DNA of 64,000 nucleotides, taken from NCBI RefSeq assembly GCF_020103695.1, contig NZ_JAHXBF010000002.1, positions 186,001 through 250,000 on the forward strand, in the 5' to 3' direction. The first letter of the stretch is position 1. Each line of letters opens with the position of its first letter. Positions 42,942 through 51,899 of this stretch are shown here, piece after piece. Source of the stretch: Hyalangium versicolor (GTDB lineage Bacteria; Myxococcota; Myxococcia; Myxococcales; Myxococcaceae). The translations under genes and the position numbers were made by a program. The notes beneath the pieces are model-generated. The model ran no database searches. It had not been told where the DNA came from and saw only the letters and a program-made list of their open reading frames with translations.

Positions 42942-44893
42942 GCGTCCAGATCCTCGACATCGTCCTCTACAGCCATGACGGCCGCAAGCGCGTGCTCTCG
43001 CTGAAGCCCGGCAAAGTCAACGTCATCACGGGTGCTTCGCAGACCGGCAAGTCGGCCATCAGCGACATCATCGACTACTGCTTCGGCAGCAGTGAGTGCC
43101 ACATTGCCCACGGTCCGCTTCGTCTCCACGTGTCTTGGTATGGCCTCCGACTTCAGCTCGCGTCGGGGCAGGCTTTCGTTGCACGACGCTGCCCGGCACC
43201 GAAGGCCCAGACGAGCGATGAGTACTTCATCGCGACCGCGCGTACCGTTTCGGTGCCCGAGGCAAAGGACCTGAGGGCCACGACGAACCTGAAGGGCGCG
43301 ACGACCACGCTCACGTCGTGGGTTGGTATCCGGGACAACCTCCACGAGCCTCCCGCAGGCCAGAAGCGCGCGGCGCTGTCCGCGACGGTGCGGCACGCGC
43401 TGGCGCTGTGCCTGCAGCAACAAGACGAGATCACCAGCAAGAAGCACCTCTTTCACGGGACGACAGATCACTGGTTCGCGATGGCGTTGAAGGACACGCT
43501 CCCGTTCCTGCTCGGTGCGGTCGACGACGACCACGTGCGGAGGCAAGGCGAGCTTCGTCGTCTCCGCGAGCAGCTGCGCGCCCTCGAACGTCGGCTTGCA
43601 GAGATCAAATCGCTACGCGGAGATGGCGCGACAAAGGCAGATGCGCTCCTCGCGCAAGCTCGCGACACGGGCCTATCGAACGCCGTCACCACGACATGGG
43701 AGGACGCGGTAGCGGCGCTCCGCGTTGTGCTTCAGACGCCCCTTACAGCCGTCGACGTCAAACTGCCCGATGGAGGTGAGTTCACGCGCCTCTCGAACGA
43801 GCGTGCGGAGCTGCTCCAGAACCAGCGTCGCATTCGCGCCGACATCGACGCGGCGCGCGCATTCTCCAAGGACGAGAAGGGGTTCTCACACGAGGCCAAG
43901 GAGCAGCGGGCGCGCCTGACGACGATCGGCATCTTCGACGGGAACGAGCCGGGACACTCGTGCCCGCTGTGTGCCCAGGAGCTTCCGCAGCAACGTGCAC
44001 CGCCGCCTTTGGCAGCGTTGCAAGGTGCCCTTACAGATGTGGCCAGCAAGATGGTTTCGGTCGCGCGAGTCGAACCGCACATCGAGGCGGCCATCGGCGA
44101 ACTCGAGAGCCGTCTGCAGAAGGTTCAGCAGGAGCTGACTCGCAATCGGACGCAGATGGAGGCAGTACGCACTGCGAACGCGGCGCTGTCGGAGGCGCAG
44201 GCGGACTCGGCGCGCAAGGCCCACGTCCTCGGCCGCGTCAGCTTGTACCTCGAGAGCATGCCTGATGTGCCCGACACGAAGGAGCTCGAGGCGCAGGTGG
44301 AGTCGCTCACCGCGAAGAGCAAGCAACTGGAGGAAGAGCTCAGCGATGAGCGAGTCCAAGAGCAGCTTGCGTCGATCGCATCTCGTCTCTCCGAGAAGCT
44401 CACCGAGTGGGCGAGGCGCCTTGGGCTGGAGCACTCGGTGTCACCGATGCGCCTCGACCTGAAGAAGCTCACGCTCGTCGCCGACACGCTCGATGGCGCT
44501 GTTCCGATGAGCCGCATTGGCAGCGGAGAGAACGGCGTTGGCTTCCACCTGATCGCCCATCTGGCTCTGCACCAGTGGTTCGTGCAGAGGAAGCGGCCCG
44601 TGCCGAACTTCATCTTCTTCGACCAGCCGTCGCAGGTTTACTTCCCGGCCGACAAGGACGTCGATGGTTCGATGGGCCTCGTGCCTGATGACGATCGGCA
44701 TAGAGTGCTCCAGATGTTCCGACTGATCTTCGAAGCAGTCGAAGCCGTCGCCCCTGGCCTGCAGGTGATCCTCATTGAGCACGCCGACATCAACGAGGAC
44801 TGGTACCGCGACTCCATCGTCGAGCGCTGGCGCGGCGGGAAGAAGCTCGTGCCCGACGACTGGCCGCGCGCTGGGGAAGGAGCCGCCGAGTGA
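42938..44893 (+). CDS. DUF3732 SMC/Rad50-like ATPase of the ABC-3C system
   Basis: A 651-aa ATPase. The true start is GTG 42938 (SVQILDIVLYSHDG follows), overlapping the middle component; the ORF reading back to 42653 is antisense-like junk. Walker A GASQTGKS at 32-39, two coiled coils, a zinc-hook-like CPLC at 342-345 between them (GHSCPLCAQEL), then the signature-like SRIGSGENGVGFH and Walker B FIFFDQPSQ with Asp562. This is the Rad50/SMC layout of DUF3732 proteins, expected to bind DNA and gate the nuclease partner. Core member of the five-gene operon. Confidence 0.88.
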   Translation: MSVQILDIVLYSHDGRKRVLSLKPGKVNVITGASQTGKSAISDIIDYCFGSSECHIAHGPLRLHVSWYGLRLQLASGQAFVARRCPAPKAQTSDEYFIATARTVSVPEAKDLRATTNLKGATTTLTSWVGIRDNLHEPPAGQKRAALSATVRHALALCLQQQDEITSKKHLFHGTTDHWFAMALKDTLPFLLGAVDDDHVRRQGELRRLREQLRALERRLAEIKSLRGDGATKADALLAQARDTGLSNAVTTTWEDAVAALRVVLQTPLTAVDVKLPDGGEFTRLSNERAELLQNQRRIRADIDAARAFSKDEKGFSHEAKEQRARLTTIGIFDGNEPGHSCPLCAQELPQQRAPPPLAALQGALTDVASKMVSVARVEPHIEAAIGELESRLQKVQQELTRNRTQMEAVRTANAALSEAQADSARKAHVLGRVSLYLESMPDVPDTKELEAQVESLTAKSKQLEEELSDERVQEQLASIASRLSEKLTEWARRLGLEHSVSPMRLDLKKLTLVADTLDGAVPMSRIGSGENGVGFHLIAHLALHQWFVQRKRPVPNFIFFDQPSQVYFPADKDVDGSMGLVPDDDRHRVLQMFRLIFEAVEAVAPGLQVILIEHADINEDWYRDSIVERWRGGKKLVPDDWPRAGEGAAE

Positions 44894-45723
44894 CCTCGTT
44901 CAGCCGACGCCACGGCTATTCCGGCCAAGCCGCGCCGATCACGGTGCGCGAGGACGCACCCGATGCTCTGCGGCACGCGGTCGTGCAGATCGCCGCCGAG
45001 GAGGGCTTCGGCACGCCGTCCGCACAGCGAGCGCTGATCTGCCGCGTGCTCCGCGTGATGCCAGACCGGAGCAACTGGTCCGAGTACCCGAACGTCGCGG
45101 GCGAGGTGGAGGACCTGATCACGACCTGCAAGTGGTTCCGCGTCTACGACATCGCGGAGGCGTTCTACGCTGAGGCTGCAGCGTCGAAGCGTGGATTCGG
45201 CGCGCCCAACGGCAGCGCGACCGAGTTCGAGAGCAAGCTCAACGAGGTCCTCTACGAGCAGGGCATCGGCTGGAAAATGGAGCGTGGGCAGATCATCTAC
45301 CGAGGCGACCAGCCGTTCGAGCAGACCGTCGCGTCAGCCTGGCATGTACTGCAGCAGTCGAACCGGAGCACTGCGCAGAACGAGGTCGCCGAGGCACTGA
45401 GCGACCTGTCGCGCCGACCGGCGCCCGATCGAACCGGTGCGATCCAGCACTCGATGGCAGCCCTTGAGTGCGTCGCTCGCGACATCAGCGGCGACCCCAA
45501 GCAAACCCTCGGCGCGCTCCTGAAGAGTCACGGAGCCACGCTCTCGATCCCACGTCCCTTGGATGCGGCAGTCGAGAAGGCGTGGGGCTACGCCTCCGAG
45601 GTCGGCAGACACCTTCAGGAGGGCCGAGAGCCGTCGGCCGAGGAGGCCGAGCTGGTCACGACAGTCTGCGCTGCGGTCGTCACGTACCTCGTGAAGAAGC
45701 ACGACGCTGGGAGACGACCGTGA
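44890..45723 (+). CDS. AbiJ-like abortive-infection protein (AbiJ-NTD4 + HEPN-type C-terminus)
   Basis: A 277-aa protein starting at GTG 44890 within the ATPase stop. The N-terminus (FSRRHGY... DALRHAVVQIA... WFRVYDIAEAFY) fits AbiJ N-terminal domain 4. The C-terminus (HSMAALECVARDISGDPKQT, IPRPLDAAVEKAWGYASEVG, AELVTTVCAAVVTYLVKK) matches the abortive-infection C-terminal HEPN-like domain; the RxxxxH RNase motif of active HEPNs is not obvious. AbiJ proteins stop phage growth by growth arrest. Coupled to both neighbours, so it is an integral part of the operon. Confidence 0.78.
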   Translation: MTSFSRRHGYSGQAAPITVREDAPDALRHAVVQIAAEEGFGTPSAQRALICRVLRVMPDRSNWSEYPNVAGEVEDLITTCKWFRVYDIAEAFYAEAAASKRGFGAPNGSATEFESKLNEVLYEQGIGWKMERGQIIYRGDQPFEQTVASAWHVLQQSNRSTAQNEVAEALSDLSRRPAPDRTGAIQHSMAALECVARDISGDPKQTLGALLKSHGATLSIPRPLDAAVEKAWGYASEVGRHLQEGREPSAEEAELVTTVCAAVVTYLVKKHDAGRRP

Positions 45724-46775
45724 CGAAGTCGACCGAGGTCACGCCCAAGGGCGAGCTGATCCTCTACCAAACCGAGGACGGGCGCGCGCGCATCGAGTGC
45801 CGCTTCGAGGACGAGTCGCTCTGGCTCACGCAGGCGCTCATGGCCCAGCTCTTCGACATCGGCGTCGGGACGGTGAACCACCACCTGAAGGAGATTTTCG
45901 CCGAGGGGGAGCTGGCGCCGGAGGCAACTATTCGACGCCATCGAATAGTTCGAACCGAGGGGCAGCGCACCGTCGCGCGCGAGATCGAGCACTACAACCT
46001 CGAGGCGATCCTCGCCGTCGGCTTCCGCGTCCGCAGTCATCGCGGCACTCAGTTCCGCAAGTGGGCCAACGCTCGCCTGTCGGAGTACCTGGTCAAGGGC
46101 TTCACGATGGACGACGAGCGGCTGAAGAACCCGCCCGGTCCAGGCCACACCGACTACTTCGACGAGCTGCTCGAGCGGATTCGCGACATCCGCGCGTCCG
46201 AGCGGCGCTTCTACCAGAAGGTCCTCGACATCTACGCGACGAGCGTCGACTATCAGGCCGACATCGACCTCTCGCAGCAGTTCTTTGCGACGGTGCAGAA
46301 CAAGATGCACTGGGCCGCGCACGGGCACACGGCCGCCGAGATCGTCCACGAGCGCGCCGACGGCGAGAAGCCCTTCATGGGCCTGCAAACGACGCGGCCG
46401 GGAGGCGTGGTCCGCAAGGCCGACGCCGCGATCGCGAAGAATTACCTGACCGAGCCCGAGCTGCAGGTCCTCCATCGCATCGTGAACCTCTACATCGAGT
46501 TCGCCGAGCTGCAGGCGCTCGAGCGGAAGCCGATGACGATGCGCGACTGGGTCGACAAGCTCGACGAGTTCCTCAAGGCGTCCGGCCGCAAGCTGCTCGA
46601 TCACGCGGGGACAATCTCGGCAGAAGTCGCGAAGGCGAAGGCCGAGCGCGAGTACGAGCGCTACCAGGCGCTCCAGGACGCGAAACCGCGCATGATCGAC
46701 GCCGCCTTCGAGGCGACAGCGAAGCAGCTCAAGAAGCCTGCCCAGACCCGCGGGAAGAAGGGGCGCGGCAAGTGA
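45720..46775 (+). CDS. rhuM: RhuM-family protein
   Basis: A 351-aa protein starting at GTG 45720, overlapping the AbiJ-like stop. Family markers: a wHTH-like N-terminus (SLWLTQALMAQLFDIGVGTV), YNLEAILAVGFRVRSHRGTQ followed by FRKWANARLSEYLVKGF, ERRFYQKVLDIYATSVDY, and C-terminal MTMRDWVDKLDEFLKASG. RhuM was first noted as a pathogenicity-island protein; family members are frequent beside restriction and toxin genes and their biochemistry is unclear. Within the gene, a 10-bp perfect inverted repeat (45926-45950) interrupts the otherwise GC-rich codons. Last gene of the coupled operon. Confidence 0.85.
   Translation: MTKSTEVTPKGELILYQTEDGRARIECRFEDESLWLTQALMAQLFDIGVGTVNHHLKEIFAEGELAPEATIRRHRIVRTEGQRTVAREIEHYNLEAILAVGFRVRSHRGTQFRKWANARLSEYLVKGFTMDDERLKNPPGPGHTDYFDELLERIRDIRASERRFYQKVLDIYATSVDYQADIDLSQQFFATVQNKMHWAAHGHTAAEIVHERADGEKPFMGLQTTRPGGVVRKADAAIAKNYLTEPELQVLHRIVNLYIEFAELQALERKPMTMRDWVDKLDEFLKASGRKLLDHAGTISAEVAKAKAEREYERYQALQDAKPRMIDAAFEATAKQLKKPAQTRGKKGRGK
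45926..45950. other. Perfect 10-bp inverted repeat inside rhuM
   Basis: AACTATTCGA-N5-TCGAATAGTT has 10-bp perfect arms and is strikingly A+T-rich for this region, using the rare codons ATT and ATA. The reading frame is kept (ATIRRHRIVRTEG). No T-run follows, so it is not a standard terminator. Confidence 0.75.
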
Positions 46776-46901
46776 TGTGCTGCACCCTCGCCCCGTTCAC
46801 CTGCCCACCCACGCGCCCGATGCCCGCGCGTCGCGCCGAGCGCTCCGTCCTGCAACCGATCGGCAGAACGCCCGTTCTCCAGTTCTCCGGGAATCTACGA
46901 C

Positions 46902-47717
46902 GTGTGCTGGTTGAACGTCTTCGGGCCCCACCTGGTAGAGAAGCTGGGGCGAGAGCGCATGCTGTCCACCCCGGCCCACCGGGTGGAGGAGCTCCCCAAC
47001 GGCTCGGTGCTCCTGGTGACCTGGCCCACCGCCGCCGGCTTCACCCGCGAAGAGGCCCGCCAGGCCCAGGCCCGCGCCCTGCTCCACCTGCGCCCGGAGC
47101 TCGTCTACGACACCGTGCTGGGCTCGCTGCACGAGCGCAACGCCGCCCTCGTCCCCGTCGAGCCGCGCTTCCCTCCGGAGGTGGCCGACCTGTTCTCGCG
47201 CCTGGTGGCTCGGAGGAGCGTGGCCATGCGCCAGCGGCAGGTGGCCGAGCTCAATGCCCACCCGCCCCCTGAGCCCGAGGAGTGGCTGCCGGTACACGCC
47301 GCCTTGCCCTCGGACGTGCCGGACGTGAAGGCCACCCTGGAGCACTACTCGCTGCTGGCGGAGTACATGGTGGCCATGCGCCACACCGAAGTGCCCTCTC
47401 TCTTCAAGCTCAGCCCCGAGTCCCTCACCGACCTGGACTTCCACCTCTGGTGGGAGGACTTCCCCCGCATCTTCGAGCGCCAGCTCATCGACCAGCGCGC
47501 GGTGCCCAGCGTGGGCGCCTACCTGGGCGAGGTGCTGGTACGCCACCTGGATGGCCAGTGGATTCCTCGCAAGAAGCTGGAGGAAACTCAAGTGCGCGTA
47601 GGCTCACGGGTGTGGCTGCCATTTGTGCGCGCCTTCAAGTACCTGCGTTCGCGGCAGGCGTTGCTGGACTTCTCCCTCACCCAGCTCTACCGCGTCGCCG
47701 AGCGCCACCGGCGCTGA
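46902..47717 (+). pseudogene. 5'-truncated DUF3396-type immunity gene (C-terminal part)
   Basis: 271 codons from GTG 46902. The first ~35 residues (WLNVFGPHLVEKLGRERMLS, VLLVTWPTA) match the very end of DUF3396 type-VI immunity domains, whose first ~200 residues are missing. The remaining ~230 residues (EARQAQARALLHLRPEL, EPRFPPEVADLF, ESLTDLDFHLWWEDFP, VRVGSRVWLPFVRAFKYL) look like the conserved C-terminal extension seen in myxobacterial homologues, here intact. The frame is open upstream of 46902 back into the rhuM 3' end without a start. Most likely truncated by insertion of the island; GTG 46902 could still allow expression of the remainder. Confidence 0.6.
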
Positions 47718-47903
47718 CGCATGGCGCCGCGGCATGCGGCTCTGGCCAACCGTGTCCGTGAAGGCTGAACCGGGCCAGCCTGCCCATCAAGGGGCCTCTG
47801 AGAAACTGCTTGCTGTCGCGCCCTGAGCTGTGCCCGTGCCCGCTTGCTTGGTTCGGCTCGCTGGTGGCGGTAGGGTTCGACATTCCAAGGAGCGTGACTG
47901 CGC

Positions 47904-50768
47904 ATGGCGGAGGGTGAGGTCCGGCAGTACTTCGTCCGCAACGAACAGGGCACCATCTGGGGTCCGCTGACGCTGTCGACCATTGAGCTGCTCATCGACA
48001 ATGGCGTCATCCAGGGCCGGCTCCAGGTGTCCGAGGACGGGCTCCGCTTTGCCTTCCCGGGACGCTTCCCGCACATCCGCGATGCCTTCCCTCGCGAACA
48101 GTGGGGAGATGTCATTGCCCCCGGTGAGACCGTTCAGCTCACCCGGCCCGAGTTGCCCCCCGAAATGCTCGGGCCCAAAGCCGCCGCTCCGCCTGTGGCT
48201 CCGGCTCCGGCGGTCCCGGGTGCCACCCCCATGGCGGGCCCGGGAGCCATCGCCCAGGCCGCCGCGCCCAGACCCGCCCCCGGAGCAGCGCCTGCAGCCG
48301 GTCCAGGGGCCGTGGCGCGAGGCCCGGCGTCCATGACGGGAATGCCTGCCGTAGGCCAGCCCGGTGCACCCAGACCGGGGCCTGTTCCGGGCGCTCCCCC
48401 TGGCGCCCCCGGAGCCCGTCCCGCCGCGGCTCCCCCCGGTGCAACGCCTGGCAGTCCCTCGGGAACCTTCCGCCCTGTCGCTCCTGGGGCTGCTCCAGGA
48501 GCTGTTCCTGGCGCTGTTCCCGGAGTTGCTCCTGGGGCTCGTCCGGCCGCGGCACCTCCTGGCGCAACCCCCGCGAACCCCTCGGGAACCTTCCGCCCTG
48601 TCGCCCCCGGGGCCGCTCCAGGAGCCGCTCCAGGGGCCGCTCCAGGGGCCGCTCCAGGGGCCGCTCCAGGAGCTCGTCCCGGGCCCGCAGGGGCTCCCTC
48701 CGGGGGAAGTCCGCTCGCACCGCCCGCCCCCGCTGCGGCTCCCCAGGGTGCCGCGCAGAGACCGCAGCCGGCCGGGGCTCCCTCCGGGAACTTCGCCACG
48801 GTGGCCGCTCCCGCGAGCGCCGCGCCCGCCTCGGGTGCGGCGAGGCCTCCTTCGGTGGCCAGCCCCTCGGGTACCTTCGCCGCGGTGGCCGCGCCCCCGG
48901 CTCCTCCCGCGCAGGGCTCGCTCGCCCAGCTCTCCCCCGTGGCCCTCTATGGCCGGATCGCCGCGGGCAGCCTCACGGGACTGCTCACCCTGACCCTGAG
49001 CGACCGCGCCATCCAGATCCACTTCCGCAAGGGCAGCCCCGAGTTCATCGACTCGTCGCACCCCGAGGATGCTCTCGGCACGATGCTCACCCAGGCGCGG
49101 CTGCTCACCCCCGAGCAGTTCCAGCAGGCCGAGGCCGCTCGAGACCGCTTCGGAGGCGAGGTGGTCGCGGCCCTGTTCGGCCTGGGGCTGCTGCAGCCGG
49201 CCACCGCCTTCAACCACCTCTCCCAGCGCGCGGTCTCCATCCTCGTCAAGGGGCTGCGCGCGGAGTCCGGCACCTTCACCTACGAGGCCCGGGATCTCCC
49301 AGCCGCGAAGGCCATGCCGCTCGGCAGCAAGTGGGCGGTGCTGACCGATCAGGTCCGCCGCCTCCCCACGGCGGATCTCAAGCGGCGCCTGCAGGCCGTG
49401 CTGAACCTGCCCATCATGAAGTCCGAGGGCGTCGTCGCCACGAGTGACCTGCGCCTCACCCCTCAAGAGGTGCGCGTGCTCACCGTCGTCGACGGGGTGC
49501 GATCCCTCGCGCAACTGCTCACCGATTTCCCGCAGGACCATGAGCACATCCTGCGGCTCGCGTTCCTCCTGAAGGAGCTCGAGGCCGTCTCCTTCGCCGC
49601 CGTCGCCCAGCGAGCTCCCGAGCCGCCCAGGGCCGCCGCGCCCAACCCGGCTCCGGCTGCTGCCGCAGCTCCCAGGCCCGCAGCTCCCAACCCCGCTCCA
49701 GCCGCGGCGCCCAATCCCGCCGCACCCAACCCGGCTCCGGCTGCCGCCGCGCCCAGGCCTGCCGCGCCCAACCCCGCTCCCGCCGCTGCTGCCGCCAGGC
49801 CCGCCGCCCCCAACCCCGCTCCCGCCGCTGCCGCCGCGCCCAGACCCGCGGCTCCCAACCCGGCCCCAGCCGCCGCAGCCGCCAGGCCTGCCGCGCCCAA
49901 CCCCGATCCCACCGCCGCAGCCGCCAGGCCCGCCGCTCCCAATCCGGCTCCGGCCGCCGCAGCACCCAAGCCCGCCTCAGCGGCCGCGGCTCCAGCCCCC
50001 GGAGCACCTGCCGCCAAACCCGCGGCTCCCGCCTCCCCAGCCTCGGGTACCCACCCGGCAGCCGCCCCCGCGAGCGGCTCCAGCGCGGATGAAATCCCCG
50101 TGCTCCGGCAGACCGCCGCGGCAATGAAGGCGCAGAACCACTTCGAGCGCCTGGGCCTCACCGAGCAATCGGACGCCGGCGCGGTGAAGGTCGCCTACTT
50201 CAAGGCGGCCAGGCAGTACCACCCGGACACGCTGCCGCCCGGCGCGCCTCCGGAGCTGGAGAAGCTCAAGGCCGAGATCTTCGGCTACATCGGCGACGCC
50301 TACCGGACGCTCACGGACGAGAACGCCCGCAAGGAGTACATCGAGCAGCTCAGCGCCGGAGAGGAGGGCAGCCAAGAGGTGGACGTGGTGGCCATCCTCC
50401 AGGCGGAGGAGCGCTTCAAGCGGGGCATCGTCTTCATGAAGGCGCGCAAGTACGCCGAGGCCGTGAAGATCTTCGACGAAGCCATCCAGCTCAACGGAGC
50501 GGAGGCCGAGTTCCAGGCCTGGCGAGGCTACGCCCGCTTCTGCGCCGCCACGGACAAGAAGGTCGCCCAGGCCGAGGCCTTCCGGGAAATCCACGGCGCC
50601 ATCAAGAAGAACGAGCGCTGCGCCGCCGCCCACTACTTCCTGGGTGTCATCGCCAAGACGCTGGGTGACAACTCCGGCGCCCAGAAGCACTTCAAGCGGA
50701 CCGTGGAGATTCAGCCAGACCACATCGAGGCGCAGCGAGAGATCCGCATTGCGACCCAGAAGAAGTAG
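47904..50768 (+). CDS. GYF-like/DUF4388/J-domain/TPR multidomain protein
   Basis: A 954-aa cytoplasmic protein. Order: GYF_2-like domain ([20 protein letters not shown], ~8-50); Pro/Ala/Gly linker with 12-bp tandem repeats (~90-330); DUF4388-like domain (~332-480; [40 protein letters not shown]); winged-helix-like region to ~570; a second Ala/Pro/Asn linker; a J-domain (~741-805; HPD with His773); and TPR-like helices to the end. A J-domain recruits a DnaK-type chaperone; DUF4388 is associated with gliding and two-component output in myxobacteria. The start at 47904 has AAGGAG upstream. Specific role unknown. Confidence 0.85.
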   Translation: MAEGEVRQYFVRNEQGTIWGPLTLSTIELLIDNGVIQGRLQVSEDGLRFAFPGRFPHIRDAFPREQWGDVIAPGETVQLTRPELPPEMLGPKAAAPPVAPAPAVPGATPMAGPGAIAQAAAPRPAPGAAPAAGPGAVARGPASMTGMPAVGQPGAPRPGPVPGAPPGAPGARPAAAPPGATPGSPSGTFRPVAPGAAPGAVPGAVPGVAPGARPAAAPPGATPANPSGTFRPVAPGAAPGAAPGAAPGAAPGAAPGARPGPAGAPSGGSPLAPPAPAAAPQGAAQRPQPAGAPSGNFATVAAPASAAPASGAARPPSVASPSGTFAAVAAPPAPPAQGSLAQLSPVALYGRIAAGSLTGLLTLTLSDRAIQIHFRKGSPEFIDSSHPEDALGTMLTQARLLTPEQFQQAEAARDRFGGEVVAALFGLGLLQPATAFNHLSQRAVSILVKGLRAESGTFTYEARDLPAAKAMPLGSKWAVLTDQVRRLPTADLKRRLQAVLNLPIMKSEGVVATSDLRLTPQEVRVLTVVDGVRSLAQLLTDFPQDHEHILRLAFLLKELEAVSFAAVAQRAPEPPRAAAPNPAPAAAAAPRPAAPNPAPAAAPNPAAPNPAPAAAAPRPAAPNPAPAAAAARPAAPNPAPAAAAAPRPAAPNPAPAAAAARPAAPNPDPTAAAARPAAPNPAPAAAAPKPASAAAAPAPGAPAAKPAAPASPASGTHPAAAPASGSSADEIPVLRQTAAAMKAQNHFERLGLTEQSDAGAVKVAYFKAARQYHPDTLPPGAPPELEKLKAEIFGYIGDAYRTLTDENARKEYIEQLSAGEEGSQEVDVVAILQAEERFKRGIVFMKARKYAEAVKIFDEAIQLNGAEAEFQAWRGYARFCAATDKKVAQAEAFREIHGAIKKNERCAAAHYFLGVIAKTLGDNSGAQKHFKRTVEIQPDHIEAQREIRIATQKK
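48612..48671 (+). repeat. Five 12-bp tandem repeats
   Basis: Five head-to-tail copies of GCCGCTCCAGG(G/A), each encoding Ala-Ala-Pro-Gly, within the first linker of the 47904 gene. Likely length-variable by slippage; the reading frame is not disturbed because the unit is four codons. Confidence 0.85.
49616..50090 (+). repeat. Degenerate Ala/Pro/Asn repeat tract (second linker)
   Basis: A low-complexity stretch coding for repeated [17 protein letters not shown] units of about 12-13 codons, separating the DUF4388 part from the J-domain. Extremely GC-rich, with recurrent GCGCCCAACCC-type segments. Confidence 0.8.
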
Positions 50769-50771
50769 GGT

Positions 50772-50800
50772 GCGCCCTCCCAGGGGCCGCCGGGAGGCGC
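50772..50800 (+). terminator. Terminator hairpin after the J-domain gene
   Basis: GCGCCCTCCC pairs with GGGAGGCGC (one bulged C) around a ~10-nt loop, just after the stop at 50768 and before the yhbY ribosome site. Confidence 0.5.
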
Positions 50801-50824
50801 CCCCACCACTCTAGAGGAGGAGAT

Positions 50825-51115
50825 GTGCCGCTTACCGGGAAACAGCGCCGAGCCCTGCGCGCGATGGGCCACCACATGGAGCCCGTGGTCATCGTCGGCC
50901 AGTCCGGCGTGACCGAGGGTGTCCTGAGCGCCGTGACACAGGCGCTCAACGATCACGAGCTCATCAAGGTGAAGGTCAACGAGGGCCCCGAGGACCGCCA
51001 CGAGGCCGCCGAGAAGATGGCCGAGGGCACCAGCTCGGAGCTCGTCCAGCTGCTGGGCCGCACCGCGCTGCTCTTCAAGAAGCGCGAGGAGGACTCGGAG
51101 TTCGACGACCTCTGA
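50825..51115 (+). CDS. yhbY: YhbY-family CRM-domain RNA-binding protein
   Basis: A 96-aa ribosome-associated RNA-binding protein. The whole chain is a CRM domain: LTGKQRRALRAMGHHMEPVV, the conserved GQSGVTEGVL loop, and LIKVKVNEGPEDRHEAAEKM. YhbY/RlbA proteins bind the pre-50S subunit during assembly. The start is GTG 50825 after a GAGGAG site. The acidic tail (KREEDSEFDDL) is longer than in E. coli YhbY. Confidence 0.92.
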   Translation: MPLTGKQRRALRAMGHHMEPVVIVGQSGVTEGVLSAVTQALNDHELIKVKVNEGPEDRHEAAEKMAEGTSSELVQLLGRTALLFKKREEDSEFDDL

Positions 51116-51121
51116 GGCCTC

Positions 51122-51139
51122 CGCCCCGGCTCCGGGGCG
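51122..51139. terminator. Bidirectional terminator hairpin
   Basis: CGCCCCG-GCTC-CGGGGCG is a perfect 7-bp stem with a 4-nt loop in the 24-bp gap between convergent genes. Confidence 0.65.
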
Positions 51140-51739
51140 CTACCACGAGACGATGTAGCTGCAGCTCGTGGCGCCCTTGTTCCGGCAGGAGCTGGGAGTG
51201 TCGTGCTCGAGGATGGCGGTCGGCACGAAGCGCCGGGCCGTCGCCTCGAGGAAGCCCTCGTCGAACGCGCAGGGGTACGGGCTGTCACACCGCATGTAAA
51301 TGCGCCGCTGCCCGGTGGTGTACTGGCAGTGGTAGTGGCCGATGCCCTCCAGCATCACGCCCGTCACCGCATCGAACATGACTCGCCCGTGCTGCCGGTG
51401 GTTCATGTGGAAGCTGACGTCCATGGAACCCATCGCCGTGGTGATATCCACCAGCGTGGGTGGGAACAGCGCATAGCGCGCCTTGGTCGCGCCCAGCTTG
51501 CGGACCATGCGCGAGCCCAGCTGCTGCTCCACTTCCTTGTACGTCTTCAGATAGCCATCGAGCGGGTACCAGCCTTCGGTGTCCACCCGGATGAACCCGT
51601 TCTTGTCAGGCCGGCCGACTCCGTTGGCCATCAACATCTGCCCGGCCAGCACCGTGAACTCCCCAAATGCCTCGAGCGCCGCGGGGATGACCCTCCCGGT
51701 GACCTCGATTCCCAGATGATTCGGCACGCTCATGCGCAT
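51140..51739 (-). CDS. Uncharacterised protein with V4R/haem-NO-like C-terminus
   Basis: A 199-aa soluble protein. The start at 51739 (MRMSVPNHLGIEVTGRVIPA) is preceded by AGGGGGG; the longer ORF reads through the intergenic region. The C-terminal 25 residues (CRNKGATSCSYIVSW) have the CRxxGAxxCxYxI pattern of V4R small-molecule-binding domains, and the first part is helical. Such domains bind metals, haem or aromatic ligands. Assignment is by this pattern only. Divergently followed by the ceramidase gene upstream on the same strand, 160 bp away. Confidence 0.65.
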   Translation of the reverse strand: MRMSVPNHLGIEVTGRVIPAALEAFGEFTVLAGQMLMANGVGRPDKNGFIRVDTEGWYPLDGYLKTYKEVEQQLGSRMVRKLGATKARYALFPPTLVDITTAMGSMDVSFHMNHRQHGRVMFDAVTGVMLEGIGHYHCQYTTGQRRIYMRCDSPYPCAFDEGFLEATARRFVPTAILEHDTPSSCRNKGATSCSYIVSW

Positions 51740-51899
51740 GGATGCCCCCCCTGAAGGCGTCGACGCAACAGCGGTTGCTTCCGTTCTCTCTCTCCATTGC
51801 AGCACTTCAACGGTTTCTCGAACAGGTGGGATGAGGGCCCCGCCTCCGAGCGACACGGTGAAGACAGTTGGGTTGTGGTGAGGCTGCTCTTTTACGGGC

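Noticed and set aside
48612..48671. Possible CRISPR-like array
   Set aside because: Units are 12 bp, contiguous and in frame with a coding sequence; no spacers.
48134..48799. Gly/Ala/Pro minus-strand ORF resembling a collagen-like protein
   Set aside because: Antisense of the first linker of the 47904 gene; low-complexity mirrored by the tandem repeats.
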